Assembly: GCA_903893315.1 (NCBI GenBank)
Contig: CAITLU010000012.1
Span: 124,001 to 188,000 of the forward strand
Length of the DNA: 64,000 nt
DNA from: an uncultured bacterium
Lineage (GTDB): Bacteria; Desulfobacterota; Binatia; UBA1149; CAITLU01
Direction of reading: 5' to 3'
In this document: positions 39,432-48,944 of the stretch, piece by piece
Layout of the letters: every line of letters begins with the position of its first letter
Numbering within the stretch: position 1 is the stretch's first letter
Notes under the pieces: model-generated
Told to the model about the DNA's origin: nothing
The model's database searches: none
What the model saw: the letters and a program-made list of their open reading frames with translations, nothing else
Translations under genes and position numbers: made by a program

Positions 39432-40430
39432 ATGAGCAAGCGTGCGTTCATCACCGGAGTCACTGGACAGGACGGTTCCTATCTGGCCGAGTTGCTGCTC
39501 GGCAAGGGCTACCAGGTTCACGGCCTGGTACGGCGTACCAGTTCGATTTCGCGCAGCCGCATCGACCACCTGCACGTCGATGCTCACGATCCTGACGCCC
39601 GGTTCTTTCTGCATTACGGCGATTTGACGGACTCGTCGCGGCTACGCGATCTGTTCGCCGAGGTGGAGCCTGAAGAAGTCTACAACCTCGGGGCTCAATC
39701 CCACGTGCGGGTGTCCTTCGACGAGCCGGTGTTTTCCGTCACTGTGGACGCGCTAGGTGCCCTGAATGTGCTCGAGGCGGTGCGGCACATGAAGACGCCG
39801 GCCAGGTTCTACCAGGCTTCGTCGAGCGAGATGTACGGCAAAGTGGCGGCGGTGCCGCAAGACGAAAACACCCCGCTTCACCCCCGCAGCCCCTACGCCT
39901 GCGCCAAGGTTTACGCCCACTACCAGACGCTCAACTACCGGGAGGCTTACGGCTTGTTCGCGTGCAGCGGCATCTTGTTCAATCACGAGTCGCCGCGCCG
40001 CGGTGAGAGCTTCGTGACTCGCAAGATCACGCGCGCCGCGGCCCGCATCAAGCTGGGTCTCCAGAATAAACTCTATCTCGGCAACCTCGACGCCAAGCGC
40101 GACTGGGGCTACGCTCCCGACTACGTCGAAGCGATGTGGAGGATGCTGCAGCACCCCACTGCGGACGACTACGTCGTAGCCACCGGCGAGACTCATTCGG
40201 TGCGGGAGTTCCTCGAAGAGAGCTTTTCGCACCTTGGTTTGAAGTGGAGCAGTCACGTCGAGGTCGATCCGAGCTTCGAGCGCCCCTCCGAGGTCGATAT
40301 TCTTCTCGGCGATCCCACCAAGGTTCGCGAGGTGCTCGGTTGGAAGCCGCGGGTCACGTTTCGGGAACTGGCTCGCATCATGGTCGATGCCGACCTTGAA
40401 GCGGCGCGTAAGGAAGCGGCGGGACTCTAG
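39432..40430 (+). CDS. gmd: GDP-mannose 4,6-dehydratase
   Basis: Converts GDP-D-mannose to GDP-4-keto-6-deoxy-D-mannose, precursor of fucose, rhamnose or perosamine in surface polysaccharides. The 332-residue SDR protein has [16 protein letters not shown] (NAD(P)-binding Gly motif), [10 protein letters not shown], and the catalytic Tyr-Lys pair in [17 protein letters not shown] lies 5 bases before the ATG. No GDP-fucose synthase or RMD partner is adjacent, so the end product is open. Convergent with hemW, 2 bases apart. Confidence 0.96.
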   Translation: MSKRAFITGVTGQDGSYLAELLLGKGYQVHGLVRRTSSISRSRIDHLHVDAHDPDARFFLHYGDLTDSSRLRDLFAEVEPEEVYNLGAQSHVRVSFDEPVFSVTVDALGALNVLEAVRHMKTPARFYQASSSEMYGKVAAVPQDENTPLHPRSPYACAKVYAHYQTLNYREAYGLFACSGILFNHESPRRGESFVTRKITRAAARIKLGLQNKLYLGNLDAKRDWGYAPDYVEAMWRMLQHPTADDYVVATGETHSVREFLEESFSHLGLKWSSHVEVDPSFERPSEVDILLGDPTKVREVLGWKPRVTFRELARIMVDADLEAARKEAAGL

Positions 40431-40432
40431 AT

Positions 40433-41617
40433 TCAGCCGGCGGCGATCCTGACGATCACGGCATCGCACAGTTCGAGGCCGCGCTCGCTCAGCCGAATGC
40501 GGTCGCCGTCGTCGATCAGCAGTCCGGCGTCTCGAAGTTCGGATGCTCGCGGCGCAGCCTCTGCGAGGGCGACACCGAAAAGTTCGACGAAGCGGCTACG
40601 CGAGATGCCTTCGAGAAGGCGCAGTCCCACCATCAGATACTCGGCGATCGCCATCTCGCGCGTCAGGCTTTCTTCGCTGGCGTGCCACGCGCCGGGTTTC
40701 GCCGACATGTACGTTTCGGGCAGGCGCTGGTTGGCGTAACGCCTTCCCCAGGAAGTAGTCGCGGCCTTTTCGTGGGACTGAACGCCGGCGAAGCCGTGGG
40801 CGCCGGCTCCGAGCGCCAGGTAGTCACGCCAGGTCCAGTAGGCGAGATTGTGGCGGCTGGCACGTCCGGGCCGGGCGAAGTTAGAGATTTCGTAGTGCTC
40901 GAAGCCGGCTGTCGAGAGCCTTGAGCGCGTGGCTCGAAACATCTCGAGTTCGAGATCTTCATCGGCCGGTTGGACCAGGCCGGCCTTCACCATCCCCGTC
41001 ATCGGAGTCCCTTCCTCGTAGGTGAGGCTATAGGCGGAGACGTGATCCGGCCCGAGGGCCAGGGCGTGTTCGAGATCGGCACACCACTCCTTGAGGGTCT
41101 GTCCCGGAATCGCGGAGATGAGGTCACAGGAGAGGTTGTCGAAGCCGGCCGCGCGCGCCGCATCGACGGCAGCGATGGTGTCGTGCGGGGAATGTATGCG
41201 ATCGAGCGTTGCCAGGTGCCGGGCGTTGAAAGACTGGGCGCCCAAGCTGATCCGGTTGAAACCGGCGCGGCGAAAACCGGCCAGACGCTCGGCTGCGCTT
41301 CCCTCGAAACTGCCTGGGTTCGCCTCCAGCGTAAGCTCGGCATCGGCCTCGATACCGAAGAGGCGGTCAAACGTTTCAAGCAGCGAACCAAGGACGGCCG
41401 GTGAAAACAGCGAGGGCGTGCCGCCGCCGAAAAATACCGTCGAGATGCGTCGCCCTTGCCACTCGGGCCGATTCGCCGCGAATGTCAGCTCGCGCCGCAG
41501 CGCCTCGGCATAACGTTCTTCGGGAACGTGTGCGGCCGCGTAGGTGTTGAAGTCGCAATACGAACACCTGCGCACGCAGTACGGCAGGTGAACGTACAGG
41601 GAGAATGGGTCGGTCAT
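40433..41617 (-). CDS. hemW: HemW-like radical SAM protein (heme chaperone)
   Basis: A 394-residue radical SAM protein of the HemN/HemW family. The iron-sulfur motif is CVRRCSYCDFN near residue 14, preceded by LYVHLPY, and FGGGTPSLFS and LGAQSFNARHL follow. Proteins of this shorter type (lacking the HemN N-terminal part) act as heme carriers, not coproporphyrinogen oxidases, and many genomes annotate them wrongly as HemN. Same orientation as lexA, 64 bases downstream of it. Confidence 0.9.
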   Translation of the reverse strand: MTDPFSLYVHLPYCVRRCSYCDFNTYAAAHVPEERYAEALRRELTFAANRPEWQGRRISTVFFGGGTPSLFSPAVLGSLLETFDRLFGIEADAELTLEANPGSFEGSAAERLAGFRRAGFNRISLGAQSFNARHLATLDRIHSPHDTIAAVDAARAAGFDNLSCDLISAIPGQTLKEWCADLEHALALGPDHVSAYSLTYEEGTPMTGMVKAGLVQPADEDLELEMFRATRSRLSTAGFEHYEISNFARPGRASRHNLAYWTWRDYLALGAGAHGFAGVQSHEKAATTSWGRRYANQRLPETYMSAKPGAWHASEESLTREMAIAEYLMVGLRLLEGISRSRFVELFGVALAEAAPRASELRDAGLLIDDGDRIRLSERGLELCDAVIVRIAAG

Positions 41618-41681
41618 CGCAGGCGCAGCGTCGGTTTCAGGCCTTGACGCGCTGCTGCCGTTACCATGGCGGCGCTGCTTT

Positions 41682-42290
41682 TCAGTGATACTGACGCAGC
41701 AAGCCGACGACGGCGCCGCGGATCTCGAAGGATCCGTCGCGAACGATGATCGGTTTGAATTGGGGGTTGGCGGGCTGCAGTCGGACGCTGCCGTCCTTTT
41801 CCCGATAGAAGCGCTTCACGGTGGCTTCGCCGTCGATATTGGCCACCACCACGTCGCCGTTGCCCGGCGATGGGCGTTCTTCGACGACGATGACGTCGCC
41901 GTCGAGGATGCCTTCGTCCATCATCGAGTTGCCGGTTACCCGCAGCGCGTAGCTGTCGCGCTTGCGGACCATGCTCTCGGGAACTTCTATGGTGTCGCTG
42001 CCTTCAATGGCCTCGATCGGGCGGCCGGCGGCGACGCGGCCGAGCAGGGGAAGACGCATGGAGCGCTGGCTGCGCTCGTTTTCGACCACCTCGATGGCGC
42101 GGCTGTGGTTCCACTTCCTGCGTATGAGACCTTTGGTTTCAAGATTGGAGAGGTGCTTGTGCACCGTCGCCATCGAGCGCAACTGGAAGCGTCCACCGAC
42201 TTCTTCCAGGGTGGGAGCGTAGCCGCGATCGCGGATGCTCTCGTCGATATAGTCGAAGATCTCTTTCTGGCGTTTGGTGAGCGTGGCCAT
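41682..42290 (-). CDS. lexA: SOS response repressor LexA
   Basis: A 202-residue LexA with an N-terminal winged helix (1-70) and a C-terminal S24 self-cleaving domain. The cleavage site is VAAGRP (between A88 and G89), with the catalytic Ser122 in VTGNSMMDEG and Lys159 in EATVKRFY. The recognition helix region (FQLRSMATVHKHLSNLE) is not the E. coli type, so the operator is likely not CTG-N10-CAG. No clear operator repeat is visible in front of lexA. recA and recX lie 8 kb away on the other strand. Confidence 0.96.
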   Translation of the reverse strand: MATLTKRQKEIFDYIDESIRDRGYAPTLEEVGGRFQLRSMATVHKHLSNLETKGLIRRKWNHSRAIEVVENERSQRSMRLPLLGRVAAGRPIEAIEGSDTIEVPESMVRKRDSYALRVTGNSMMDEGILDGDVIVVEERPSPGNGDVVVANIDGEATVKRFYREKDGSVRLQPANPQFKPIIVRDGSFEIRGAVVGLLRQYH

Positions 42291-42435
42291 CCGGCGTCTC
42301 CCTATTTCCGACCGATTCTCGCTAAGTGCGCGAAGGGTGTTTCCAGGCCCACCCTTCCCCGCTATGTCGCGTCATTCGAAACCCGGCTAGGTTAGGCGAA
42401 AAAATGGCGAATCTCAAATCGATGGCGTTCCGGTC

Positions 42436-43494
42436 CTAACGAATCTGGAAGCGTTGCACGGCGCGGTTGTGGTCGGCCAGGTTGGTGTTGAACTCATGCG
42501 AACCATCGCCGCCTCGCGCCACGAAGTAGAGGAATGGTACGTCGGCCGGGGCCAGTGCGGCTCGCAGCGAAGCTATCCCGGGATTGCAGATCGGGCCCGG
42601 GGGCAGTTCGCGGCGGGTGTAGGTGTTGTAAGGGGTCGGGGTCTCGAGGTGGTGCCGAGTGAGGTTGCCGTCCCAGGGCTGCCCGCTCGCGACGACTCCA
42701 TAAATAACGGTCGGATCCATTTGGAGGGGCATGCCCAGGCGCAGCCGATTGTAGATGACGGCGGCCACCAGCGGCCTTTCGGCGGCCGCTGCAGTTTCCT
42801 TTTCGATGATCGAGGCCACGGTTAACAGCGCCCAGAGCCGCTCCGAAGCGTCGGGGCCGTTCTGGTCGGCCAGGGTCGTCGTCTGCGTGGGGCCGAGCGC
42901 GGATGCCAATGGAGCGGCCACCGCGCGGAAGCGCCGCAGTTGAATGTCTGCGATCTGCCGTGCGCTCATGCCCGGCGCCAGGTCGTAGGTGTCGGGGAAC
43001 AGAAAGCCCTCTGCACAGTCGGCGGTCTGCGGCGCTCCTGCCTCACGGCGGAAGTCTTGGCCGCACACTACTGTTTGGTAGTCGGCAGCGCTGACGGCAC
43101 CGGCGGTTTCGAGCAGCGTGCCGATCTCGCGCCAGGTAAGGCCTTCCGGGATGGTGACGCGGATGACGGGTCTGGGTGTGCGCGCCAGTTCGATCAGCAC
43201 GTCGTCGGCGGTCAGGGAGCCCTTGAATTCGTGCCGCCCGTAACGAAAGACGCGATCGGCGCCTCGCCAACGCGACAGGGCCAGAAGCACGCGCGCACTG
43301 CGGATGATGCCGGCTTCTTCGAGGCGCTTGGCGATCTGCGCTGGACTCTCGCCGGGTGCCACGTCCAGGATGACGGGCTCGTCCGTTCCCACCTGGGTTC
43401 TCGCACCGAGTTCACGTTGAAGCAGAACGACTGAGGTTCCAGCCAGAACCAGAGTTGCCAGGGCAGACCCGGCCAGGAACAGGGAGCGCCTCAC
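42436..43494 (-). CDS. mltG: Endolytic murein transglycosylase MltG
   Basis: A 352-residue inner-membrane enzyme (YceG family) that cuts new glycan strands and ends their polymerisation. One N-terminal helix (LFLAGSALATLVLAGTSVVLL), a LysM-like region (about 35-110), and the catalytic domain with the conserved Glu in ASIIEKETAAAAERPLVA and YNTYTRRELPPGPICNPG. GTG start overlaps the ruvX stop (GTGA), a pairing common in many bacteria. Confidence 0.95.
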   Translation of the reverse strand: MRRSLFLAGSALATLVLAGTSVVLLQRELGARTQVGTDEPVILDVAPGESPAQIAKRLEEAGIIRSARVLLALSRWRGADRVFRYGRHEFKGSLTADDVLIELARTPRPVIRVTIPEGLTWREIGTLLETAGAVSAADYQTVVCGQDFRREAGAPQTADCAEGFLFPDTYDLAPGMSARQIADIQLRRFRAVAAPLASALGPTQTTTLADQNGPDASERLWALLTVASIIEKETAAAAERPLVAAVIYNRLRLGMPLQMDPTVIYGVVASGQPWDGNLTRHHLETPTPYNTYTRRELPPGPICNPGIASLRAALAPADVPFLYFVARGGDGSHEFNTNLADHNRAVQRFQIR

Positions 43495-43910
43495 GAGCCG
43501 GGCAGCGTGTCGAGGTAGGCCTGCAATATAATGGTGGCGGCTACCTTGTCGCGGACCTCGCGGCGCTTCTTGCGCCTCATCCCGGACTCGATCAGCATCC
43601 GTTCGCCCTGGACCGTGGTCATCCTCTCGTCCTGGTAAACCACCTCCAGACCGGTCATGGCGGCGAAGAAAGCGGCGAAATGACGGACCCTGTCGACCTG
43701 CTCTCCCTCGCTGCCATCCATGCTAAGCGGCAGCCCTACCACGACTTTGTCCACGGGGCGGCCGTCCAGGAGCGCCACGATGGCGGCCGTGTCGGCCTTC
43801 TGTGAACGCCGTTCGACCACGCCGATGGGCTGGGCGGCGATGCCCAGAGGATCACTCAGGGCTACGCCGATCCGTTTGTCTCCAACGTCCAGTGCGGCTA
43901 ACCTACCCAT
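43491..43910 (-). CDS. ruvX: YqgF/RuvX family putative Holliday junction resolvase (pre-16S rRNA nuclease)
   Basis: A 139-residue RNase H-like nuclease. The N-terminal acidic motif ALDVGDKRIGVALSDP and the later GLPLSMDGSEGEQ and YQDERMTT blocks are diagnostic. In E. coli the homologue finishes the 5' end of 16S rRNA. Coupled to mltG downstream. Confidence 0.94.
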   Translation of the reverse strand: MGRLAALDVGDKRIGVALSDPLGIAAQPIGVVERRSQKADTAAIVALLDGRPVDKVVVGLPLSMDGSEGEQVDRVRHFAAFFAAMTGLEVVYQDERMTTVQGERMLIESGMRRKKRREVRDKVAATIILQAYLDTLPGS

Positions 43911-44185
43911 CGTTCGTTAATTGAAGGTCGCCGTCGGCTCCTGGAATGCCAACCGGATCCTGCGGCGGGCCGTCCCAAGGGGCGGCAGCCTTACGGAGAC
44001 CTCGAGTAGAGTAGCGATGCGGCCCACGCGGGCAATCGATCAGCCCGGATGCAGGACGCAGTGGGCGCGGATATTCGGTTTCTGACATCGCTGGCATCAA
44101 GTACTCAGGGAGCCAACGTATACATGCTGTCAGCTCGACAAAGATACTATCGCCTGCGGCGTGCGGACCTGGACTGGAGGTGGGG

Positions 44186-45703
44186 ATGATGGGTGGAATG
44201 GCAGGTCGGACACCGCGCAATTCTGATTTAAGTCCCGGTTCTCTAGTCCTTCTCGGGCTTTGCGTCAGTATGGTTTCGTTCGCCGGTTTCCGGTTGGTGA
44301 CCAACGCGAAGCCTCAGGATCTGATGGCGGAAGGCAATGGGCCGGTACGGATTGCCGCCGCTTCTGTCGCACCGTCGGCTTTCGACGACTTCGCACCTCA
44401 CGGCTACGCTCCCGTCCAGCCCGCAATCATCGCCCCGCCCCCCTCTCCGATTTCGGATTCCGTTGCCTCCGTCCCGTCCGCGACCGCATCGAACGTATCG
44501 GCCGGCAGGTCGGCATCGGTCAGCGCTACTTCGGCTGAGGGTCCCCAATTCCGGGACATTCAGCACAGCTTTCAGACCGGCGAGACCATCTCGCAGGTGC
44601 TCTCCGGCTACGGCGTGAGTGCGCAGAATGCCGAGGTCTGGATCAAGGCAGCCCAGCGCGTCTACAACCTTTCGCGTATCTTGGCCGGCCAGAAGTTGAG
44701 GCTGAATGTGGACACGCGGGCCGCGGATCTCGTCAGCCTCCAGATGGAGGTCGACCTCGAAACCAGCCTGGTGCTGCGCCGCAAGGAAGGCGTCGTCGTC
44801 GCGACCCGGGAAACGGTCGAACACGGCCGCCGTCTGCGGGTTGCGCAAGGCACCATTACCCAGAGCTTCTACGTCTCCGCGTCGCGCGCCGACGTTCCCG
44901 AAGAAATCATTTCCGACGTTGCCGAGGTGCTCGGCTGGGATCTCAATTTTACCAGTGACGTGCAGCCCGGGGCTACGTTTTCAATTTTCTACGACGAGAC
45001 ACCGCGCGGCGGCGGCGACGATGCGCCGGCCGTTCCCGGCAAGCTGCTCGCTGTTAGGATCGAGAACAAAGGCAAGGTCCACGAAGGGATTTTCTTCCAC
45101 AATCCGGCCGACAATTCCGAAGGTTACCTGGACCGTGACGGTCGTCAGCTCGGCCGCGCCTTCTTGCGCTTTCCCGTGGCCTTCACTCGGATAAGTTCGG
45201 AGTTTTCTGCTTCGCGATTTCACCCCATCCTCATGCGTGCGCGGCCCCATAACGGAGTGGATCTCGCGGCGCCGACCGGAACTCCGGTCCGCGCGGTGGC
45301 CGATGGCAGGGTGGAGATGGCCGACTGGAGCAACGGTCTGGGGCGCTACGTGTTGATTCGGCATGATGACGTGTTCGAGTCGGGCTACGGGCATCTCTCG
45401 CGCATCACGCCCTCGCTGCGTCCCGGGTCGACGGTTCGCCAAGGGCAGGTGATCGGTTTTGTCGGCGCGACTGGTCTGGCCACCGGCCCTCACCTGCATT
45501 ACGTGATGTACAAGAACGGTGAGTACATAAATCCGATGAGCGCCGCGATGCCGCGGGCGCGCACTCTGGCTGGATCTGCGCTTGAGCGTTTCCGCGGTAC
45601 CGTCATCAAGATCGACGCGGCCTACGCGGCCGCGGCGCGCGCCGGTGGAAAACTGGCGGTGGCTTCGGTGTCGACCTCCGACTCCCGCATCCGCAAGAAC
45701 TGA
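44186..45703 (+). CDS. M23 family metallopeptidase (peptidoglycan endopeptidase)
   Basis: A 505-residue cell-wall hydrolase with an N-terminal membrane anchor (SLVLLGLCVSMVSFAGF). A low-complexity Ser/Ala/Pro region (about 50-130) leads to an OapA/LysM-like segment (about 140-210) and the LytM domain (about 345-450). The zinc site is intact: HNGVDLAAP gives His and Asp, and GPHLHY gives the last His pair. Relatives (MepM/YebA-like) cut peptide cross-links. GGAGG (44176-44180) serves ATGs at 44186 or 44189. It is divergent from ruvX across 275 bases of no recognised content. Confidence 0.9.
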   Translation: MMGGMAGRTPRNSDLSPGSLVLLGLCVSMVSFAGFRLVTNAKPQDLMAEGNGPVRIAAASVAPSAFDDFAPHGYAPVQPAIIAPPPSPISDSVASVPSATASNVSAGRSASVSATSAEGPQFRDIQHSFQTGETISQVLSGYGVSAQNAEVWIKAAQRVYNLSRILAGQKLRLNVDTRAADLVSLQMEVDLETSLVLRRKEGVVVATRETVEHGRRLRVAQGTITQSFYVSASRADVPEEIISDVAEVLGWDLNFTSDVQPGATFSIFYDETPRGGGDDAPAVPGKLLAVRIENKGKVHEGIFFHNPADNSEGYLDRDGRQLGRAFLRFPVAFTRISSEFSASRFHPILMRARPHNGVDLAAPTGTPVRAVADGRVEMADWSNGLGRYVLIRHDDVFESGYGHLSRITPSLRPGSTVRQGQVIGFVGATGLATGPHLHYVMYKNGEYINPMSAAMPRARTLAGSALERFRGTVIKIDAAYAAAARAGGKLAVASVSTSDSRIRKN

Positions 45704-45788
45704 ACAATACCGAACCCTGGCGGCAGCGGCCGGTCCTTTCTCTCAGAAGAATCTTTCGCCCTTAGGGGCCGCGGCGGCGAGCAGACGG

Positions 45789-46571
45789 CTACTGGCCGCT
45801 CTCCTGTTTGATCACGTCACGCAGAGGTCCCCACAGCGCGGCGCCCGCCGCTATGAGTCCCGGCAACAGGGTCTTGGCGTTGTTGAAAGTGAGCGGTTTG
45901 CCGAAGCGGTCGGTGACGACGCCCCCGGCTTCTTCCACCAGCATCGTTCCGGCGCAGATGTCCCACTCGTTTTTCGGCGTCAGCGAGAAAGTCGCGTCGG
46001 CCTGGCCGGCGGCGATCAACGCGAATTTGTAGGCGACGCTGCCCGTCAGTTTCACGCGCATCAGCGGCTTGTACGGATCCCACTCTCCGCGTTTGTCCTC
46101 GCTGCGGCTGGCCAGCACCAGGGAATCGGAGACGCCATCGCGGGGCGTGCAATGGACCGGTTTGCCGTTGAGCGTGGTGCCACCGCCGCGGCGCGCGGCG
46201 AAGAGCAGGTCTTCCACCGGGTTGAATGAGACACCTACCTGGACGACGCCGTCGACGACCAGAGCCACACAGACGCAGAACTCGGGAATGTGCTGGGTGA
46301 ACTCCTTGGTGCCGTCGAGGGGATCGACGATCCACACCCGCGACTTGGAAAGACGCGCGGCCGAATCCGCGGTTTCTTCCGACAGCCATCCGTCATCCGG
46401 AAACGCGCCGAGGACAACGGCCTTTATGGCGGCGTCGGCCTCGGTATCGGCAATGGTCAGCGGGTTGTCGGGGGCTTTCTCGTGGACCTCGTAATCGCCT
46501 TTGTAGTACTTGGCCACGATGGCGCCGCCCGCGCGTGCCGCCTGAATTGCAACTTCGAGTTCGCTTTGCAT
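45789..46571 (-). CDS. cysQ: 3'(2'),5'-bisphosphate nucleotidase CysQ / inositol monophosphatase family
   Basis: A 260-residue Mg-dependent phosphatase. Metal-binding motifs: WLSEETAD, WIVDPLDGTKEF, and WDICAGTMLVEEAGG. The KEF ending of the second motif is typical of CysQ, which removes phosphate from PAP made in sulfate assimilation. The start at 46571 is chosen because AAGGAA lies 8 bases upstream; a longer frame from 46619 has no such signal. Confidence 0.9.
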   Translation of the reverse strand: MQSELEVAIQAARAGGAIVAKYYKGDYEVHEKAPDNPLTIADTEADAAIKAVVLGAFPDDGWLSEETADSAARLSKSRVWIVDPLDGTKEFTQHIPEFCVCVALVVDGVVQVGVSFNPVEDLLFAARRGGGTTLNGKPVHCTPRDGVSDSLVLASRSEDKRGEWDPYKPLMRVKLTGSVAYKFALIAAGQADATFSLTPKNEWDICAGTMLVEEAGGVVTDRFGKPLTFNNAKTLLPGLIAAGAALWGPLRDVIKQESGQ

Positions 46572-46887
46572 CGAGAAAGTTCCTTCAGATGAGATGGCCG
46601 GGATGGCTTCCAATCCCATAAAATGTCGGGAATCGGACGTCTACCGGCGGCGGGCGTGTATCAGGTCCGGTGAACGCCGCAACTTTGCCGGGCGGCCGCT
46701 CTTTGCAGGAGTCCGCGCGATAGTTGGCCTGAGGCCGATCCCCAAACTGTGAATCCAGCCACTTCGGCTCGGGCTGCTGGAGTGTCACGGGTCGCGGTCG
46801 AGAGAGGAATCGCCGAAATGCACTTGCACAGACACGCGTTCGCCTGGATTCTTGCAGCTCGGACCTCCGAGGCCTTTCCTGATCGTG
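46572..46887. other. Intergenic region between cysQ and propeller gene
   Basis: A 316-base divergent gap. Open frames here overlap the start of the next gene in the wrong frame and look non-coding. No repeat, clear promoter or riboswitch recognised. Confidence 0.55.
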
Positions 46888-48276
46888 ATGAATTACCCTA
46901 CTCGCTTCATGTGGCCTATGGCCCCGTTCGCTTTGTTCATGTTGTTGTCGGCGCCGAGTCAGGTGCTTGCGACCTTCACGGTCGAGCAACTCACCGACGA
47001 CGGGACCGGGGCTTCGTGCGGGAGTTATCTAGCCGACGAGAGTTCGACCGGCGACTACGTCGCTTTTGAGTCCGACTGCAACCTGGACGCCAAGAACTCA
47101 GACGGCAGCTTCGAGGTGTACCGGGTTTATCGAGGGCAAGCGCCTAAGCAGTTGAGCGACGGCGCTGCCTGTACCAGCAGTTCGGCTACCGTCAACGGGG
47201 ACGGCTCGCGCATCGCCTTCGAGTCCGACTGCAACCTTACCGGCGGCAACGCCGACGGTAACGTCGAAATCTTTCTCTGGAAGAACGGGGTCATCACTCA
47301 GCTCACCTCGTCGAGCGCCTGCGACAACCTGGCTCCGTCGATCAACTCGGCGGGAAACGTGATCGCCTTCGACAGCAACTGCATCTACAGCCAGTTGAAC
47401 GACGACGGCAACGCCGAGATTTTTCAGGTGACCGACGCGGGTACGCTGACCCAGCTCACCCGCGACGACTCGGGTGCCTGCGACAGCATCAACGCGTCCA
47501 TCAACGCTGCCGGCACCGTGGTAGCCTTCGAATCTGACTGCGATCTGAAAGGAACCAACGAGGATTTCGGGGTTGAGATCTTCACCGTTACCTCGGCCGG
47601 CGTCGTTACGCAGGCCACGATGGTTCAGGACGATTCGTGTTCGAGCATGTCCGCGTCGATTGACGACGCCGGCTCGCTGATCGCCTTCCAGAGCGACTGC
47701 GACTTTACCGGCGCCAATGCCGACCGTAGCCAGGAAGTCTTTACCGTCGATGCGCTCGGCGTCGTCACGCAACTATCCAGCGACCCTGGACCGTCACCGT
47801 GTTCGAGCAGCCGTCCGCGACTTTCGGGCAGCGGACTCCTCGTGACGTTTTCGTCTTACTGCGATCTCGCAGGCGTTAACGCCGACGCCAGTTTGGAAAT
47901 CTTCCAAGCGGCGGTCGGACAGGCGCCCGCGCAACTGACAAGCGGAACTTCGTGTGACAGCCTCGTCGGCGACACGAGCACCAACGGTCGCGACGTGGCT
48001 TTTGACAGTGATTGCAACCCCCTGGCCACCAACGCCGACGCCGGAACCGAGATCTTCCGGCTGAATTCGTGCATGTGCGGCGCTCCGGCCACGCGCAAGA
48101 CCCCGCCCAAAGCCAGCGACGCGCTCTTCGTGCTGAGAGCTGCGGTCGGTCAGGTTTCCTGTCTGCTCTGCGAGTGCGACACCGATTCGAGCGGGACGAT
48201 CGTCGCCTCCGACGCGCTGCGCGTGTTGCGCGTCGCGGTCGGCATCCCGATCACTCTCACCTGTCCCGCGTCCTGA
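46888..48276 (+). CDS. Secreted seven-repeat beta-propeller protein with dockerin-like C-terminus
   Basis: A 462-residue exported protein with a signal peptide (MAPFALFMLLSAPSQVLA). Residues about 58-400 are seven repeats of 50-54 residues, each with the pattern AFxSDCNL..NADGNxEIF....QLT and a second Cys, similar to TolB/PD40-type propeller blades; two Cys per blade suggest a disulfide in each. Residues about 409-460 hold two copies of a SDALRVLRVAVG-like motif around a calcium-loop-like CDTDSSGTI, similar to type I dockerin repeats. It probably works at the cell surface or outside; the ligand is unknown. The ATG at 46888 is preferred over TTG at 46852 since it puts the signal peptide near the N-terminus. 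Confidence 0.8.
   Translation: MNYPTRFMWPMAPFALFMLLSAPSQVLATFTVEQLTDDGTGASCGSYLADESSTGDYVAFESDCNLDAKNSDGSFEVYRVYRGQAPKQLSDGAACTSSSATVNGDGSRIAFESDCNLTGGNADGNVEIFLWKNGVITQLTSSSACDNLAPSINSAGNVIAFDSNCIYSQLNDDGNAEIFQVTDAGTLTQLTRDDSGACDSINASINAAGTVVAFESDCDLKGTNEDFGVEIFTVTSAGVVTQATMVQDDSCSSMSASIDDAGSLIAFQSDCDFTGANADRSQEVFTVDALGVVTQLSSDPGPSPCSSSRPRLSGSGLLVTFSSYCDLAGVNADASLEIFQAAVGQAPAQLTSGTSCDSLVGDTSTNGRDVAFDSDCNPLATNADAGTEIFRLNSCMCGAPATRKTPPKASDALFVLRAAVGQVSCLLCECDTDSSGTIVASDALRVLRVAVGIPITLTCPAS
47059..48075 (+). repeat. Seven degenerate in-frame propeller repeats
   Basis: Repeat units begin at 47059, 47212, 47362, 47521, 47680, 47842 and 47995, a period of 150-162 bases. The most constant part encodes (V/I)AFxSDC. 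The units differ at DNA level, so they are old, not a recent expansion. Confidence 0.85.
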
Positions 48277-48394
48277 GCGGAGTATCCGCAGCACCAGTTG
48301 ATGGCGTGGCATACTGACGCCATCGCCACGGGTGTGCCCAAACATATTGCCAGTCGGAAGGGTGGCGCATAGCCTCCGGGCCCTGAGGCGAACA

Positions 48395-48883
48395 GTGGCA
48401 GGTGAAGGGTCAAAGGCACGCGGAATCGCGCATCTGGTCGCGACCGGGTTTTACACCGGCTATGCGCCGGTGGCGCCGGGCACCTTTGGAACCTTGGTCG
48501 GGGTGATCATCGCACCCTTTCTTGCTCGTGTGGCGGTGGCCAGCTCTCTTGCCTACCTGCTGTTGCTCGGCCTCGCCATCGCCTGCGCGATCTGGGCCGC
48601 ACAGATCGCGATAGGGATCTTCGAAGTCGAGGATCCGCGCCCCGTGGTTTGCGACGAGATCGTCGGCTACCTGGTCGCGATGGCGTTTCTCCCCGTGGGT
48701 CGGGGTTCTCTGCTCTACGCCTTCTTGTTCTTCCGGCTCTTCGACATCACCAAGCCGGCGCCGTGTCGCCAGGCCGAAGATTTACCGGGCGGATATGGCG
48801 TCGTCATCGATGATCTTGCAGCCGGAGTCTACGCAAATCTGGCAGTTCGACTGGTGCTCGCGCTCGGCGCTCCGGTTTTCTGA
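48395..48883 (+). CDS. pgpA: Phosphatidylglycerophosphatase A
   Basis: Dephosphorylates phosphatidylglycerol phosphate in the inner membrane. The 162-residue protein has TGYAPVAPGTFGTLVG, the acidic DPRPVVCDEIVGYLVA, FFRLFDITKPAP and GGYGVVIDDLAAG, with about four hydrophobic segments. GTG at 48395 with GAGG upstream gives the family length; a frame from 48332 would add 21 unlike residues. Confidence 0.93.
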   Translation: MAGEGSKARGIAHLVATGFYTGYAPVAPGTFGTLVGVIIAPFLARVAVASSLAYLLLLGLAIACAIWAAQIAIGIFEVEDPRPVVCDEIVGYLVAMAFLPVGRGSLLYAFLFFRLFDITKPAPCRQAEDLPGGYGVVIDDLAAGVYANLAVRLVLALGAPVF

Positions 48884-48944
48884 AAAAAGTTCAGCGGGGG
48901 TGACTGGAATTGTCCCTCGGGCAGGCGTAGAAAAGGCGAAAGTC

